This document shows positions 1 through 13,113 of a stretch of DNA of 64,000 bases, piece by piece. This DNA comes from Antedon bifida. Taxonomy: Eukaryota; Echinodermata; Crinoidea; Comatulida; Antedonidae. Numbering within the stretch: position 1 is the stretch's first letter; each line of letters starts with the position of its first letter. The notes under the pieces are model-generated. The model worked only from the letters and a program-made list of their open reading frames with translations. It was not told the origin of the DNA and did not search any database. The stretch covers positions 6,559,501 through 6,623,500 of the forward strand of contig OY727100.1 in NCBI GenBank assembly GCA_963402885.1, given 5' to 3'. Position numbers and translations under genes: made by a program.

Positions 1-326
1 TTTGAGCATTTCGATAAAACTTTTCACACAAAAACATCAAAGAGCACAAAATAGCTTAATATCGTATTTAAAAACGTTTTAGACCATTTTGAGCATTTCA
101 ACAAAACTTTTCACACAAAACATCAAAGTGTACAGAATAGCTTCAAATCGCATTTGGAGACGTTTTAGACCATTTTGTGATTTTCGAAAAAACTTGTTAA
201 CATAAAAACACCAAAGAGCTAAGAATATCTTCAAATCGCATTTGGAGACGTTTTAGACCATTTTGTGCATTTCGATGAAACTTTGTTACACAAAAACATC
301 AAAGTGCTTAAAATCACATTAGAAAC
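1..326. repeat. HOR unit, 3' end only (cut by window start)
   Basis: Last four monomers (G, G, D, C; first one partial) of a HOR unit that begins before the window. It matches 45098-45423, the end of unit 11, with one substitution seen (162 G versus 45259 C), so the super-unit period extends to the left edge. Confidence 0.85.
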
Positions 327-665
327 CGTTTTAGACCATTTTGAGCATTTCGATAAAACTTTTCACACAAAACATCAAAGTGTACAGAATAGCTTCAAAT
401 CGCATTTGGAGACGTTTTAGACCATTTTGAGCATTTCGATAAAACTTTTCACACAAAAACATCAAAGAGCACAGAATAGCTTCAAATCGCATTTGGAGAC
501 GTTTTAGACCATTTTGTGATTTTCGAAAAAACTTGTTAACATAAAAACACCAAAGAGCTAAGAATATCTTCAAATCGCATTTGGAGACGTTTTAGACCAT
601 TTTGTGCATTTCGATGAAACTTTGTTACACAAAAACATCAAAGTGCTTAAAATCACATTTGGAGA
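327..665. repeat. Representative G-G-D-C monomer block (339 bp)
   Basis: This block shows the building plan. Monomer G1 is 327-412 (86 bp, core TTTTGAGCATTTCGATAAAA). G2 is 413-499 (87 bp). D is 500-587 (88 bp, core TTTTGTGATTTTCGAAAAAA). C is 588-665 (78 bp, core TTTTGTGCATTTCGATGAAA, with a tail lacking the CAAATCGC dyad). This exact combination (G2 ending in an AGAGCACAGAATAG variant) occurs once per HOR unit and was used to set unit starts. The three classes share the head and most of the tail, so they derive from one ancestral monomer of about 86 bp. Confidence 0.93.
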
Positions 666-3600
666 CGTTTTAGACCATTTTGAGCATTTCGATAAAACTT
701 TTCACACAAAAACAGCAAAGTGCACAAAATAGCTTAATATGGTATTTGAAAACGTTTTAGACCATTTTGAGCATTTAGACAAAACTTTTTGATACTAAAC
801 ATAAAAGTGTACAGAATAGCTTCAAATCGCATTTGGAGACGTTTTAAACCATTTTTTGATTTTCGAACAAACTTGTTAACATAAAAACTCCAAAGCGCTT
901 AGAATAGCTTCAAATCGCATTTGGAGACGTTTTAGACCATTTTATGATTTTCGAAAAAACTTGTTAACATAAAAATACCAAAGTTTTAAGAATAGCTTCA
1001 AATCGCATTTGGAGATGTTTAAGACCATTTTGTGCATTTCGATGAAACTTGGTTACACAAAAACATCAAAGTGCTTAAAATCACATTAGAAACCGTTTTA
1101 GACCATTTTGAGCATTTCGATAAAACTTTTCACACAAAACATCAAAGTGTACAGAATAGCTTCAAATCGCATTTGGAGACGTTTTAGACAATTTTGAACA
1201 TTTCGACAAAACTTTTTCACACAAAACATCAAAGTGTACAGAATAGCTTCAAATCGCATTTGGAGACGTTTTAGACCATTTTGTGATTTTCGAAAAAACT
1301 TGTTAACATAAAAACACCAAAGTGCTTAGAATAGCTTCAAATCTCATTTGGAGACGTTTTAGACCATTTTGTGCATTTCGATGAAACTTGGTTACAGAAA
1401 AACATCTAAGTGCTTAAAATCACATTAGAAACCGTTTTAGACCATTTTGAGCATTTCGATAAAACTTTTCACACAAAGCATCCAAGTGTACAGAATAGCT
1501 TCAAATCGCATTTGGAGACGTTTTAGACCATTTTGTGATTTTCGAAAAAACTTGTTACCATAAAAACACCAAAGAGCTAAGAATATCTTCAAATCGCATT
1601 TGGAGACGTTTTAGACCATTTTGTGCATTTCGATGAAACTCTGTTACACAAAAACATCAAAGTGCTTAAAATCACATTTGAAACCGTTTTAAACCATTTT
1701 GAGCATTTCGATAAAACTTTTCACACAAAAACAGCAAAGTGCACAAAATAGCTTAATATGGTATTTGAAAACGTTTTAGACCATTTTGAGCATTTCGATA
1801 AAACTTTTCACACAAAAACATCAAAGAGCACAAAATAGCTTAATATCGTATTTAAAAACGTTTTAGACCATTTTGAACATTTCGACAAAACTTTTTCACA
1901 CAAAACATCGCAGTGTACAGAATAGCTTCAAATCGCATTTGGAGACGTTTCAGACCATTTTGTGATTTTCGAAAAAACTTGTTAACATAATAACACCAAA
2001 GTGCTTAGAATAGCTTCAAATCGCATTTGGAGACGTTTTAGACCATTTTGTGCATTTCGATGAAACTTGGTTACACAAAAACATCAAAGTGCTTAAAATC
2101 ACATTAGAAACCGTTTTAGACCATTTTTAGCATTTCGCTAAAACTTTTCACACAAAAACATCAAAGAGCACAAAATAGCTTAATATCGTATTTAAAAACG
2201 TTTTAGACCATTTTGAGCATTTCAACAAAACTTTTCACACAAAACATCAAAGTGTACAGAATAGCTTCAAATCGCATTTGGAGACGTTTTAGACCATTTT
2301 GTGATTTTCGAAAAAACTTGTTAACATAAAAACACCAAAGAGCTAAGAATATCTTCAAATCGCATTTGGAGACGTTTTAGACCATTTTGTGCATTTCGAT
2401 GAAACTTTGTTACACAAAAACATCAAAGTGCTTAAAATCACATTTGGAGACGTTTTAAACTATTTTGAGCATTTCGATAAAACTTTTGACACAAAAACAG
2501 CAAAGTGCACAAAATAGCTTATTATGGTATTTGAAAACGTTTTAGACCATTTTGAGCATTTTGAGAAAACTTTTTCACACAAAATTTCATAGTGTACAGA
2601 ATAGCTTCAAATCGCATTAGAAAACGTTTTAGACCATTTTGAGCATTTCAATAAAACTTTTCACAAGAAAACATCAATGTGCACAAAAGAGCTTAATATG
2701 GTATTTAAAAATGTTTTAAACCATTTTGAGCATTTCGTTAAAACTTTTCACACAAAAACATCAAAGTGTACAGAATAGCTTCAAATCGCATTTGGAGACG
2801 TTTAAACCATTTTGTGATTTTTGAAAAAACTTGTTAACATAAAAACACCAAAGTGCTAAGAATAGCTTCAAATCGCATTTGGAGACGTTTTAGACCATTT
2901 TGTGATTTTCGAAAAAACTTGTTGACATAAAAACACCAAAGTGCTAAGAATAGCTTCAAATCGCATTTGGAGACGTTTTAGACCATTTTGTAATTTTCGA
3001 AAAAACTAGTTAACATAAAAACACCAAAGTGCTAAGAATAGCTTCAAATCGCATTTGGAGACGTTTTAAACCATTTTGTGATTTTCGAAAAAACTTGTTA
3101 ACATAAAAACACCAAAGTGCTTAGAATAGCTTCAAATCGCATTTGGAGACGTTTTAGACCATTTTGTGCATTTCGATGAAACTTTGTTACACAAAAACAT
3201 CAAAGTGCTTAAAATCACATTTGAAACCGTTTTAGACCATTTTGAGCATTTCGATAAAACTTTTCACACAAAAACAGCAAAGTGCACAAAATAGCTTAAT
3301 ATGGTATTTGAAAACGTTTTAGACCATTTTGAGCATTTCGACAAAACTTTTTCATACTAAACATCAAAGTGTACAGAATAGCTTCAAATCGCATTTGGAG
3401 ACGTTTTAGACCATTTTGTGATTTTCGAAAAAACTTGTTAACATAAAAACTACTAAGTGCTTAGAATAGCTTCAAATCGCATTTGGAGACGTTTTAGACC
3501 ATTTTATGATTTTCGAAAAAACTTGTTAACATAAAAATACCAAAGTTCTAAGAATAGCTTCAAATCGCATTTGGAGACGTTTTAGACCATTTTGTGCATT

Positions 3601-4420
3601 TCGATGAAACTTGGTTACACAAAAACATCAAAGTGCTTAAAATCAAAATAGAAACCGTTTTAGACCATTTTGAGCATTTCGATAAAACTTTTCACACAAA
3701 AACATCAAAGAGCACAAAATAGCTTAATATCGTATTTAAAAACGTTTTAGACCATTTTGAACATTTCGACAAAACTTTTTCACACAAAACATCAAAGTGT
3801 ACAGAATAGCTTCAAATCGCATTTGGAGACGTTTTAGACCATTTTGTGATTTTCGAAAAAACTTGTTAACATAAAAACACCAAAGTCCTTAGAATAGCTT
3901 CAAATCGCATTTGGAGACGTTTTAGACCATTTTGTGCATTTCGATGAAACTTTGTTACACAAAAACATCAAAGTGCTTAAAATCACATTTGGAGACGTTT
4001 TAGACCATTTTGAGCATTTCGATAAAACTTTTCACACAAAACATCAAAGTGTACAGAATAGCTTCAAATCGCATTTGGAGACGTTTTAGACAATTTTGAG
4101 CATTTCGATAAAACTTTTCACACAAAAACATCAAAGAGCACAAAATAGCTTAATATCGTATTTAAAAACGTTTTAGACCATTTTGAGCATTTCAACAAAA
4201 CTTTTCACACAAAACATCAAAGTGTACAGAATAGCTTCAAATCGCATTTGGAGACGTTTTAGACCATTTTGTGATTTTCGAAAAAACTTGTTAACATAAA
4301 AACACCAAAGAGCTAAGAATATCTTCAAATCGCATTTGGAGACGTTTTAGACCATTTTGTGCATTTCGATGAAACTTTGTTACACAAAAACATCAAAGTG
4401 CTTAAAATCACATTAGAAAC
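327..4420. repeat. HOR unit 1 (4,094 bp)
   Basis: Reference HOR unit. I count 48 monomers in the order GGDC, GGDDC, GGDC, GDC, GGGDC, GGDC, GGGGDDDDC, GGDDC, GGDC, GGGDC, so ten blocks each ending in one C. Landmarks: GATACTAAACATAAAAG in a G monomer near 795, GAGATGTTTAAGACC near 1013, CATCGCAGTG near 1906, CATAATAACACC near 1987, four D monomers in a row from about 2799, and the AAATCAAAATAG variant near 3640. Unit 12 has the same length and landmarks. Confidence 0.9.
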
Positions 4421-7400
4421 CGTTTTAGACCATTTTGAGCATTTCGATAAAACTTTTCACACAAAACATCAAAGTGTACAGAATAGCTTCAAATCGCATT
4501 TGGAGACGTTTTAGACCATTTTGAGCATTTCGATAAAACTTTTCACACAAAAACATCAAAGAGCACAGAATAGCTTCAAATCGCATTTGGAGACGTTTTA
4601 GACCATTTTGTGATTTTCGAAAAAACTTGTTAACATAAAAACACCAAAGAGCTAAGAATATCTTCAAATCGCATTTGGAGACGTTTTAGACCATTTTGTG
4701 CATTTCGATGAAACTTTGTTACACAAAAACATCAAAGTGCTTAAAATCACATTTGGAGACGTTTTAGACCATTTTGAGCATTTCGATAAAACTTTTCACA
4801 CAAAAACAGCAAAGTGCACAAAATAGCTTAATATGGTATTTGAAAACGTTTTAGACCATTTTGAGCATTTAGACAAAACTTTTTGATACTAAACATAAAA
4901 GTGTACAGAATAGCTTCAAATCGCATTTGGAGACGTTTTAAACCATTTTTTGATTTTCGAACAAACTTGTTAACATAAAAACTCCAAAGCGCTTAGAATA
5001 GCTTCAAATCGCATTTGGAGACGTTTTAGACCATTTTATGATTTTCGAAAAAACTTGTTAACATAAAAATACCAAAGTTTTAAGAATAGCTTCAAATCGC
5101 ATTTGGAGATGTTTTAGACCATTTTGTGCATTTCGATGAAACTTGGTTACACAAAAACATCAAAGTGCTTAAAATCACATTAGAAACCGTTTTAGACCAT
5201 TTTGAGCATTTCGATAAAACTTTTCACACAAAACATCAAAGTGTACAGAATAGCTTCAAATCGCATTTGGAGACGTTTTAGACAATTTTGAACATTTCGA
5301 CAAAACTTTTTCACACAAAACATCAAAGTGTACAGAATAGCTTCAAATCGCATTTGGAGACGTTTTAGACCATTTTGTGATTTTCGAAAAAACTTGTTAA
5401 CATAAAAACACCAAAGTGCTTAGAATAGCTTCAAATCTCATTTGGAGACGTTTTAGACCATTTTGTGCATTTCGATGAAACTTGGTTACAGAAAAACATC
5501 TAAGTGCTTAAAATCACATTAGAAACCGTTTTAGACCATTTTGAGCATTTCGATAAAACTTTTCACACAAAACATCCAAGTGTACAGAATAGCTTCAAAT
5601 CGCATTTGGAGACGTTTTAGACCATTTTGTGATTTTCGAAAAAACTTGTTAACATAAAAACACCAAAGTGCTTAGAATAGCTTCAAATCGCATTTGGAGA
5701 CGTTTTAGACCATTTTGTGCATTTCGATGAAACTTGGTTACACAAAAACATCAAAGTGCTTAAAATCACATTTGAAACCGTTTTAAACCATTTTGAGCAT
5801 TTCGATAAAACTTTTCACACAAAAACAGCAAAGTGCACAAAATAGCTTAATATGGTATTTGAAAACGTTTTAGACCATTTTGAGCATTTCGATAAAACTT
5901 TTCACACAAAAACATCAAAGAGCACAAAATAGCTTAATATCGTATTTAAAAACGTTTTAGACCATTTTGAACATTTCGACAAAACTTTTTCACACAAAAC
6001 ATCGCAGTGTACAGAATAGCTTCAAATCGCATTTGGAGACGTTTCAGACCATTTTGTGATTTTCGAAAAAACTTGTTAACATAAAAACACCAAAGTGCTT
6101 AGAATAGCTTCAAATCGCATTTGGAGACGTTTTAGACCATTTTGTGCATTTCGATGAAACTTGGTTACACAAAAACATCAAAGTGCTTAAAATCACATTA
6201 GAAACCGTTTTAGACCATTTTTAGCATTTCGCTAAAACTTTTCACACAAAAACATCAAAGAGCACAAAATAGCTTAATATCGTATTTAAAAACGTTTTAG
6301 ACCATTTTGAGCATTTCAACAAAACTTTTCACACAAAACATCAAAGTGTACAGAATAGCTTCAAATCGCATTTGGAGACGTTTTAGACCATTTTGTGATT
6401 TTCGAAAAAACTTGTTAACATAAAAACACCAAAGAGCTGAGAATATCTTCAAATCGCATATATTCATTTTGTGCATTTCGATGAAACTTGGTTACACAAA
6501 AACATCAAAGTGCTTAAAATCACATTAGAAACCGTTTTAGACCATTTTGAGCATTTCGATAAAACTTTTCACACAAAACATCAAAGTGTACAGAATAGCT
6601 TCAAATCGCATTTGGAGACGTTTTAGACAATTTTGAGCATTTCGATAAAACTTTTCACACAAAAACAGCAAAGTGCACAAAATAGCTTATTATGGTATTT
6701 GAAAACGTTTTAGACCATTTTGAGCATTTTGAGAAAACTTTTTCACACAAAATTTCAAAGTGTACAGAATAGCTTCAAATCGCATTAGAAAACGTTTTAG
6801 ACCATTTTGAGCATTTCAATAAAACTTTTCACACAAAAACATCAATGTGCACAAAAGAGCTTAATATGGTATTTAAAAACGTTTTAAACCATTTTGAGCA
6901 TTTCGTTAAAACTTTTCACACAAAAACATCAAAGTGTACAGAATAGCTTCAAATCGCATTTGGAGACGTTTAAACCATTTTGTGATTTTTGAAAAAACTT
7001 GTTAACATAAAAACATCAATGTGTACAGAATAGCTTCAAATCGCATTTGGAGACGTTTTAGACCATTTTGTGATTTTCGAAAAAACTTGTTGACATAAAA
7101 ACACCAAAGTGCTAAGAATAGCTTCAAATCGCATTTGGAGACGTTTTAGACCATTTTGTAATTTTCGAAAAAACTTGTTAACATAAAAACACCAAAGTGC
7201 TAAGAATAGCTTCAAATCGCATTTGGAGACGTTTTAGACCATTTTGTGCATTTCGAAAAAACTTGTTAACATAAAAACACCAAAGAGCTGAGAATATCTT
7301 CAAATCGCATATATTCATTTTGTGCATTTCGATGAAACTTGGTTACAGAAAAACATCAAAGTGCTTAAAATCACATTAGAAACCGTTTTAGACCATTTTG

Positions 7401-9777
7401 AGCATTTCGATAAAACTTTTCACACAAAACATCAAAGTGTACAGAATAGCTTCAAATCGCATTTGGAGACGTTTTAGACAATTTTGAGCATTGCGATAAA
7501 ACTTTTCACACAAAAACAGCAAAGTGCACAAAATAGCTTATTATGGTATTTGAAAACGTTTTAGACCATTTTGAGCATTTTGAGAAAACTTTTTCACACA
7601 AAATTTCAAAGTGTACAGAATAGCTTCAAATCGCATTAGAAAACGTTTTAGACCATTTTGAGCATTTCAATAAAACTTTTCACACAAAAACATCAATGTG
7701 CACAAAAGAGCTTAATATGGTATTTAAAAACGTTTTAAACCATTTTGAGCATTTCGTTAAAACTTTTCACACAAAAACATCAAAGTGTACAGAATAGCTT
7801 CAAATCGCATTTGGAGACGTTTAAACCATTTTGTGATTTTTGAAAAAACTTGTTAACATAAAAACATCAATGTGTACAGAATAGCTTCAAATCGCATTTG
7901 GAGACGTTTTAGACCATTTTGTGATTTTCGAAAAAACTTGTTGACATAAAAACACCAAAGTGCTAAGAATAGCTTCAAATCGCATTTGGAGACGTTTTAG
8001 ACCATTTTGTAATTTTCGAAAAAACTTGTTAACATAAAAACACCAAAGTGCTAAGAATAGCTTCAAATCGCATTTGGAGACGTTTTAGACCATTTTGTGC
8101 ATTTCGATGAAACTTGGTTACACAAAAACATCAAAGTTCTTAAAATCACATTAGAAACCGTTTTAGACCATTTTGAGCATTTCGATAAAACTTTTCACAC
8201 AAAACATCAAAGTGTACAGAATAGCTTCAAATCGCATTTGGAGACGTTTTAGACAATTTTGAGCATTTCGATAAAACTTTTCACACAAAAACATAAAAGA
8301 GCACAAAATAGCTTAATATCGTATTTAAAAACGTTTTAGACCATTTTGAACATTTCGACAAAACTTTTCACACAAAACATCAAAGTGTACAGAATAGCTT
8401 CAAATCGCATTTGGAGACGTTTTAGACCATTTTGTGATTTTCGATAAAACTTGTTAACATAAAAACACCAAAGAGCTAAGAATATCTTCAAATCGCATTT
8501 GGAGACGTTTTAGACCATTTTGTGCATTTCGATGAAACTCTGTTACATAAAAACATCAAAGTGCTTAAAATCACATTTGAAACCGTTTTAGACCATTTTG
8601 AGCATTTCGATAAAACTTTTCACACAAAAACAGCAAAGTGCACAAAATAGCTTAATATGGTATTTGAAAACGTTTTAGACCATTTTGAGCATTTCGACAA
8701 AACTTTTTCACACAAAACATCAAAGTGTACAGAATAGCTTCAAATCGCATTTGGAGACGTTTTAGACCATTTTGTGATTTTCGAAAAAAACTTGTTAACA
8801 TAAAAACACCAAAGTGCTTAGAATAGCTTCAAATCGCATTTGGAGACGTTTTAGACCATTTTGTGCATTTCGATGAAACTTTATTACACAAAAACATCAA
8901 AGTGCTTAAAATCACATTTGGAGACGTTTTAGACCATTTTGAGCATTTCGATAAAACTTTTCACACAAAAACGGCAAAGTGCACAAAATAGCTTAATATG
9001 GTATTTGAAAACGTTTTAGACCATTTTGAGCATTTCGACAAAACTTTTTCATACTAAACATCAAAGTGTACAGAATAGCTTCAAATCGCATTTGGAGACG
9101 TTTTAGACCATTTTTTGATTTTCGAACAAACTTGTTAACATAAAAACTCCAAAGTGCTTAGAATAGCTTCAAATCGCATTTGGAGACGTTTTAGACCATT
9201 TTCTGATTTTCGAAAAAACTTGTTAACATAAAAATACCAAAGTTTTAAGAATAGCTTCAAATCGCATTTGGAGACGTTTTAGACCATTTTGTGCATTTCG
9301 ATGAAACTTGGTTACACAAAAACATCAAAGTGCTTAAAATCACATTAGAAACCGTTTTAGACCATTTTGAGCATTTCGATAAAACTTTTCACACAAAACA
9401 TCAAAGTGTACAGAATAGCTTCAAATCGCATTTGGAGACGTTTTAGACAATTTTGAGCATTTCGATAAAACTTTTAACACAAAAACATCAAAGAGCACAA
9501 AATAGCTTAATATCGTATTTAAAAACGTTTTAGACCATTTTGAGCATTTCAACAAAACTTTTCACACAAAACATCAAAGTGTACAGAATAGCTTCAAATC
9601 GCATTTGGAGACGTTTTAGACCATTTTGTGATTTTCGAAAAAACTTGTTAACATAAAAACACCAAAGAGCTAAGAATATCTTCAAATCGCATTTGGAGAC
9701 GTTTTAGACCATTTTGTGCATTTCGATGAAACTTTGTTACACAAAAACATCAAAGTGCTTAAAATCACATTAGAAAC
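4421..9777. repeat. HOR unit 2 (5,357 bp, internally expanded)
   Basis: Begins like unit 1, then carries an 851-bp tandem duplication marked by the scar GCATATATTCATTTT at 6456 and 7307. Its second half has variants not found in unit 1, such as ACATAAAAGAGCAC near 8291, CACAAAAACGGCAAAG near 8965 and CTTTTAACACAAAAAC near 9471. Unit 13 has exactly the same length and structure; differences I saw are 7348 G/C, 7493 G/T and 8548 T/C. Confidence 0.88.
6456..7306. repeat. First copy of 851-bp tandem duplication, with scar
   Basis: The scar GCATATATTCATTTT replaces the usual monomer junction (GCATTTGGAGACG...CCATTTT), a net loss of 12 bp. It recurs 851 bp later at 7307, with about ten similar monomers between. 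The second copy differs in details such as CATTGCGAT at 7490. Unit 13 has the same pair (51553 and 52404). Unit 11 has only one scar (43291), the likely pre-duplication state. Confidence 0.85.
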
Positions 9778-12700
9778 CGTTTTAGACCATTTTGAGCATT
9801 TCGATAAAACTTTTCACACAAAACATCAAAGTGTACAGAATAGCTTCAAATCGCATTTGGAGACGTTTTAGACCATTTTGAGCATTTCGATAAAACTTTT
9901 CACACAAAAACATCAAAGAGCACAGAATAGCTTCAAATCGCATTTGGAGACGTTTTAGACCATTTTGTGATTTTCGAAAAAACTTGTTAACATAAAAACA
10001 CCAAAGAGCTAAGAATATCTTCAAATCGCATTTGGAGACGTTTTAGACCATTTTGTGCATTTCGATGAAACTTTGTTACACAAAAACATCAAAGTGCTTA
10101 AAATCACATTTGGAGACGTTTTAGACCATTTTGAGCATTTCGATAAAACTTTTCACACAAAAACAGCAAAGTGCACAAAATAGCTTAATATGGTATTTGA
10201 AAACGTTTTAGACCATTTTGAGCATTTAGACAAAACTTTTTGATACTAAACATAAAAGTGTACAGAATAGCTTCAAATCGCATTTGGAGACGTTTTAAAC
10301 CATTTTTTGATTTTCGAACAAACTTGTTAACATAAAAACTCCAAAGTGCTGAGAATAGCTTCAAATCGCATTTGGAGACGTTTTAGACCATTTTCTGATT
10401 TTCGAAAAAACTTGTTAACATAAAAATACCAAAGTTTTAAGAATAGCTTCAAATCGCATTTGGAGACGTTTTAGACCATTTTGTGCATTTCGATGAAACT
10501 TGGTTACACAAAAACATCAAAGTGCTTAAAATCACATTAGAAACCGTTTTAGACCATTTTGAGCATTTCGATAAAACTTTTCACACAAAAACATCAAAGA
10601 GCACAAAATAGCTTAATATCGTATTTGAAAACGTTTTAGACCATTTTGAGCATTTCGACAAAACTTTTTCATACTAAACATCAAAGTGTACAGAATAGCT
10701 TCAAATCGCATTTGGAGACGTTTTAGACAATTTTGAGCATTTCGATAAAACTTTTCACACAAAAACATCAGAGAACACAAAATAGCTTAATATCGTATTT
10801 AAAAACGTTTTAGACCATTTTGAGCATTTCAACAAAACTTTTCACACAAAACATCAAAGTGTACAGAATAGCTTCAAATCGCATTTGGAGACGTTTTAGA
10901 CCATTTTGTGATTGTCGAAAAAACTTGTTAACATAAAAACACCAAAGAGCTAAGAATATCTTCAAATCGCATTTGGAGACGTTTTAGACCATTTTGTGCA
11001 TTTCGATGAAACTTTGTTACACAAAAACATCAAAGTGCTTAAAATCACATTTGGAGACGTTTTAAACTATTTTGAGCATTTCGATAAAACTTTTCACACA
11101 AAAACAGCAAAGTGCACAAAATAGCTTATTATGGTATTTGAAAACGTTTTAGACCATTTTGAGCATTTTGAGAAAACTTTTTCACACAAAATTTCAAAGT
11201 GTACAGAATAGCTTCAAATCGCATTAGAAAACGTTTTAGACCATTTTGAGCATTTCAATAAAACTTTTCACACGAAAACATCAATGTGCACAAAAGAGCT
11301 TAATATGGTATTTAAAAATGTTTTAAACCATTTTGAGCATTTCGTTAAAACTTTTCACACAAAAACATCAAAGTGTACAGAATAGCTTCAAATCGCATTT
11401 GGAGACGTTTAAACCATTTTGTGATTTTTGAAAAAACTTGTTAACATAAAAACACCAAAGTGCTAAGAATAGCTTCAAATCGCATTTGGAGACGTTTTAG
11501 ACCATTTTGTGATTTTCGAAAAAACTTGTTGACATAAAAACACCAAAGTGCTAAGAATAGCTTCAAATCGCATTTGGAGACGTTTTAGACCATTTTGTAA
11601 TTTTCGAAAAAACTAGTTAACATAAAAACACCAAAGTGCTAAGAATAGCTTCAAATCGCATTTGGAGACGTTTTAAACCATTTTGTGATTTTCGAAAAAA
11701 CTTGTTAACATAAAAACACCAAAGTGCTTAGAATAGCTTCAAATCGCATTTGGAGACGTTTTAGACCATTTTGTGCATTTCGATGAAACTTGGTTACACA
11801 AAAACATCAAAGTGCTTAAAATCACATTTGAAACCGTTTTAGACCATTTTGAGCATTTCGATAAAACTTTTCACACAAAAACATCAAAGTGTACAGAATA
11901 GCTTCAAATCGCATTTGGAGACGTTTTAGACAATTTTGAGCATTTCGATAAAACTTTTAACACAAAAACATCAAAGAGCACAAAATAGCTTAATATCGTA
12001 TTTAAAAACGTTTTAGACCATTTTGAGCATTTCAACAAAACTTTTCACACAAAACATCAAAGTGTACAGAATAGCTTCAAATCGCATTTGGAGACGTTTT
12101 AGACCATTTTGTGATTTTCGAAAAAACTTGTTAACATAAAAACTACTAAGTGCTTAGAATAGCTTCAAATCGCATTTGGAGACGTTTTAGACCATTTTAT
12201 GATTTTCGAAAAAACTTGTTAACATAAAAATACCAAAGTTCTAAGAATAGCTTCAAATCGCATTTGGAGACGTTTTAGACCATTTTGTGCATTTCGATGA
12301 AACTTGGTTACACAAAAACATCAAAGTGCTTAAAATCAAAATAGAAACCGTTTTAGACCATTTTGAGCATTTCGATAAAACTTTTCACACAAAAACATCA
12401 AAGAGCACAAAATAGCTTAATATCGTATTTAAAAACGTTTTAGACCATTTTGAACATTTCGACAAAACTTTTTCACACAAAACATCAAAGTGTACAGAAT
12501 AGCTTCAAATCGCATTTGGAGACGTTTTAGACCATTTTGTGATTTTCGAAAAAACTTGTTAACATAAAAACACCAAAGTCCTTAGAATAGCTTCAAATCG
12601 CATTTGGAGACGTTTTAGACCATTTTGTGCATTTCGATGAAACTTTGTTACACAAAAACATCAAAGTGCTTAAAATCACATTTGGAGACGTTTTAGACCA

Positions 12701-13113
12701 TTTTGAGCATTTCGATAAAACTTTTCACACAAAACATCAAAGTGTACAGAATAGCTTCAAATCGCATTTGGAGACGTTTTAGACAATTTTGAGCATTTCG
12801 ATAAAACTTTTCACACAAAAACATCAAAGAGCACAAAATAGCTTAATATCGTATTTAAAAACGTTTTAGACCATTTTGAGCATTTCAACAAAACTTTTCA
12901 CACAAAACATCAAAGTGTACAGAATAGCTTCAAATCGCATTTGGAGACGTTTTAGACCATTTTGTGATTTTCGAAAAAACTTGTTAACATAAAAACACCA
13001 AAGAGCTAAGAATATCTTCAAATCGCATTTGGAGACGTTTTAGACCATTTTGTGCATTTCGATGAAACTTTGTTACACAAAAACATCAAAGTGCTTAAAA
13101 TCACATTAGAAAC
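9778..13113. repeat. HOR unit 3 (3,336 bp)
   Basis: Corresponds to unit 14 (3,250 bp). The 86-bp difference is one extra monomer inside a divergent tract at 11884-12051, where three monomers replace the two found in unit 14. Other landmarks are GTGCTGAG near 10347, CATCAGAGAACAC near 10767 and TGATTGTCG near 10910, shared with units 7-9 and 14. Confidence 0.88.
11884..12051. repeat. Conversion-like patch in HOR unit 3
   Basis: These 168 bp stand where the second super-unit copy has 82 bp (56981-57062); sequence on both sides aligns without a break (offset 45,097 before, 45,011 after). The patch carries the uncommon CTTTTAACAC variant and reads the same as the stretch starting near 9398 in unit 2. 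A short non-reciprocal transfer from such a neighbour, exchanging two monomers for three, explains it. Confidence 0.8.

Noticed and set aside
327-412. CENP-B box-like TTCGATAAAAC in G monomers
   Set aside because: It matches only the TTCG and A positions of the 17-bp box and lacks the CGGG half.
331-573. Minus-strand 80-residue open frame, repeated 14 times across the window (for example 4425, 9782, 45428, 62397)
   Set aside because: It starts at TTG, lies wholly inside the G-G-D block of the satellite, contains the monomer motif twice (NGLKRLQMRFEAIL) and is conserved only because the HOR is homogenised. Point changes or monomer loss destroy it in units 7 and 10.
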